From the NCBI GenBank assembly GCA_031264715.1, contig JAISDP010000117.1, forward strand, positions 1 through 7,530: a stretch of 7,530 nucleotides of DNA, read 5' to 3'. Position 1 is the first letter of the stretch, and each line of letters starts with the position of its first letter. This DNA is from Bacteroidales bacterium (GTDB lineage: Bacteria > Bacteroidota > Bacteroidia > Bacteroidales > UBA4181). The notes under the pieces are model-generated. The model was not told the DNA's origin, did not search any database, and saw nothing but the letters and a program-made list of their open reading frames with translations. The position numbers and the translations under genes are program-made. Shown here piece after piece: positions 6,731-7,530 of this stretch.

Positions 6731-7042
6731 ATGTACGCAATCGTAGAAATAGCAGGTCAGCAGTTTAAAGTCAATAAAGACCAAAAAATATTTGTTCATC
6801 GTCAGGAAGGTGAAGTTGGTGATAAATTAACCTTCGATAAGGTGTATCTGATTGATAATGATAATGACATCAGAGTAGGAACGCCTGTTGTAAGCGGCGT
6901 AGCGGTGAACACGTCGATCATATCGCATGTTCGCGGCGACAAAGTTTTGGTTTTCAAGAAAAAAAGAAGGAAAGGTTATCAGAAAATGAATGGCCACCGT
7001 CAGGACTTTACCCAATTACTGGTCGAAGAGATTACTGTATAA
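6731..7042 (+). CDS. rplU: 50S ribosomal protein L21
   Basis: A 103-residue structural protein of the large subunit that binds 23S rRNA. The N-terminus MYAIVEIAGQQFKV is the L21 hallmark, and the basic segment FKKKRRKGYQKMNGHRQ (about 75-91) is the rRNA-binding signature near the C-terminus. Length is the family norm. No Shine-Dalgarno stands before the ATG; the leader is A/T-rich, as expected in this phylum. It is first in the rplU-rpmA unit, 35 bp before rpmA. Confidence 0.98.
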   Translation: MYAIVEIAGQQFKVNKDQKIFVHRQEGEVGDKLTFDKVYLIDNDNDIRVGTPVVSGVAVNTSIISHVRGDKVLVFKKKRRKGYQKMNGHRQDFTQLLVEEITV

Positions 7043-7077
7043 GCATATTATTGAAGATTAAGATAAAATAAAGAAAA

Positions 7078-7338
7078 ATGGCACATAAAAAAGGCGTCGG
7101 CAGTTCAAGGAACGGGCGCGAATCCGAAAGTAAACGATTAGGTGTTAAACTGTTTGGCGGCCAAGTATGTAAGGCTGGCAACATTTTAGTACGTCAACGG
7201 GGTACCCGTCACAACCCGGGCGAAAATGTAGGCATAGGACGCGATCATACACTCTATGCCTTGATCGACGGCACCATCCAGTTTCGCAAGAAAGCTGACA
7301 ACAAGTCATTCGTGTCGGTTGTCCCTTTTGCAGAGTAA
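7078..7338 (+). CDS. rpmA: 50S ribosomal protein L27
   Basis: An 86-residue large-subunit protein whose flexible N-terminal tail reaches the peptidyl-transferase centre. It begins MAHKKGVGSSRNGRESESKR, the classical form without the cleaved N-terminal extension found in Firmicutes. The rest (GVKLFGGQ, GNILVRQRGT, NPGENVGIGRDHTLYALIDG) matches the family throughout. It is preceded by an A-rich stretch rather than a Shine-Dalgarno and is co-transcribed with rplU. A strong terminator starts 18 bp after its stop. Confidence 0.98.
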   Translation: MAHKKGVGSSRNGRESESKRLGVKLFGGQVCKAGNILVRQRGTRHNPGENVGIGRDHTLYALIDGTIQFRKKADNKSFVSVVPFAE

Positions 7339-7356
7339 CCGCGGTATCATTATATG

Positions 7357-7384
7357 AAAAGGTCTCCATGCGGAGACCTTTTTT
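7357..7384 (+). terminator. Intrinsic terminator of rplU-rpmA
   Basis: Perfect stem GGTCTCC (7361-7367)/GGAGACC (7372-7378) with loop ATGC, extendable by four A-T pairs (7357-7360 with 7379-7382), followed by six T (7379-7384). This is a textbook rho-independent terminator. It should separate rpmA transcription from serS. Confidence 0.92.
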
Positions 7385-7449
7385 AGTTTCGAGTTTGGTG
7401 TTTCGGGTTGTGCAAAGTCCTGAAACTCGAAACTCGAAACTCGAAACTT
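7385..7449 (+). repeat. GAAACTC tandem repeat with complementary arm (hairpin-forming)
   Basis: Four consecutive 7-nt units GAAACTC occupy 7422-7449, the last ending in T instead of C. The left arm AGTTTCGAGTTT (7385-7396) is the exact reverse complement of 7430-7441. GTTTCGGG (7400-7407) pairs with CCTGAAAC (7419-7426), with one G-T wobble. The result is 12 bp, a 3x3 internal loop, 8 bp and an 11-nt loop. Because the right arm is repetitive, the outer stem can slip by 7 nt to two other registers. The element fills the space between the rpmA terminator and serS. It has no T-run after it and is not coding. Confidence 0.75.
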
Positions 7450-7458
7450 ATTAAAAGT

Positions 7459-7530
7459 ATGTTGACCATCAAATTTATCGAAGATCATAAGGACGAAGTG
7501 ATCAGGCGGCTGGCTGTAAAAGGATTTCAA
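7459..7530 (+). CDS. serS: Seryl-tRNA synthetase, N-terminal fragment (3'-partial)
   Basis: Only the first 24 codons are in the window; the frame is open to the edge. The start MLTIKFIEDHKDEVIRRLAV resembles the beginning of Bacteroidota seryl-tRNA synthetases, which open with the long helical arm that grips tRNA-Ser. Position directly after rplU-rpmA matches the common order in Bacteroidales and strengthens the call. The enzyme charges tRNA-Ser with serine. No TAnnTTTG box is seen between the upstream terminator and the ATG at 7459. Its promoter is therefore unclear; it may depend on readthrough or an atypical promoter within the repeat. Confidence 0.82.
   Translation, partial: MLTIKFIEDHKDEVIRRLAVKGFQ

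Noticed and set aside
6521..6799. Minus-strand open frame of 92 codons over the pth/rplU spacer
   Set aside because: It crosses the divergent promoters and the 5' ends of both genes, with no domain signal.
7422..7449. GAAACTC array as a CRISPR
   Set aside because: The units are 7 nt and directly abutting, without spacers; no cas genes are present.
7306..7530. Minus-strand open frame through terminator, repeat and serS
   Set aside because: It is antisense to a terminator and to conserved genes, and its translation is repeat-derived.

Overview
The window reads as a chromosomal segment of a Bacteroidales-type member of the Bacteroidota. Four things support this. One is a macroglobulin-like/TonB-plug protein of a kind typical of that phylum. 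The second is the order rplU-rpmA-serS. The third is a set of promoters matching the Bacteroidota consensus (TTTG, about 19 bases, TAnnTTTG). The fourth is the near absence of Shine-Dalgarno sequences in front of the genes. Genus cannot be fixed from the sequence alone.

Layout. Bases 2-2653 (+) hold most of a secreted protein with an N-terminal macroglobulin-like domain and a TonB-receptor plug domain but no beta-barrel; its start lies upstream of the window. Facing it is a tRNA-Gln(CTG) gene (2706-2776, -) with its own promoter. Next come a secreted metallo-beta-lactamase-fold hydrolase (2834-3700, -) and, divergent from it, a CotH-family lipoprotein (3993-5579, +). The 292-bp divergent spacer holds a promoter-like box for each gene, a cluster of small inverted repeats and a possible 13-codon leader ORF.

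From 5593 onward everything serves translation. An Hsp15-like S4 RNA-binding protein and peptidyl-tRNA hydrolase (pth) lie on the minus strand, probably as one unit. Ribosomal proteins L21 (rplU) and L27 (rpmA) are on the plus strand behind a near-perfect promoter. A strong intrinsic terminator follows rpmA, then a 7-bp tandem repeat that can fold into a hairpin, then the first 24 codons of serS, which runs off the window.

The left part is cell-envelope and accessory material; the right part is a conserved translation block. The pth and Hsp15-like genes may cooperate in clearing stalled peptidyl-tRNA. I see no mobile element, CRISPR array or clear new multi-gene system. The least explained items are the CotH lipoprotein with its unusual upstream region and the GAAACTC repeat in front of serS.
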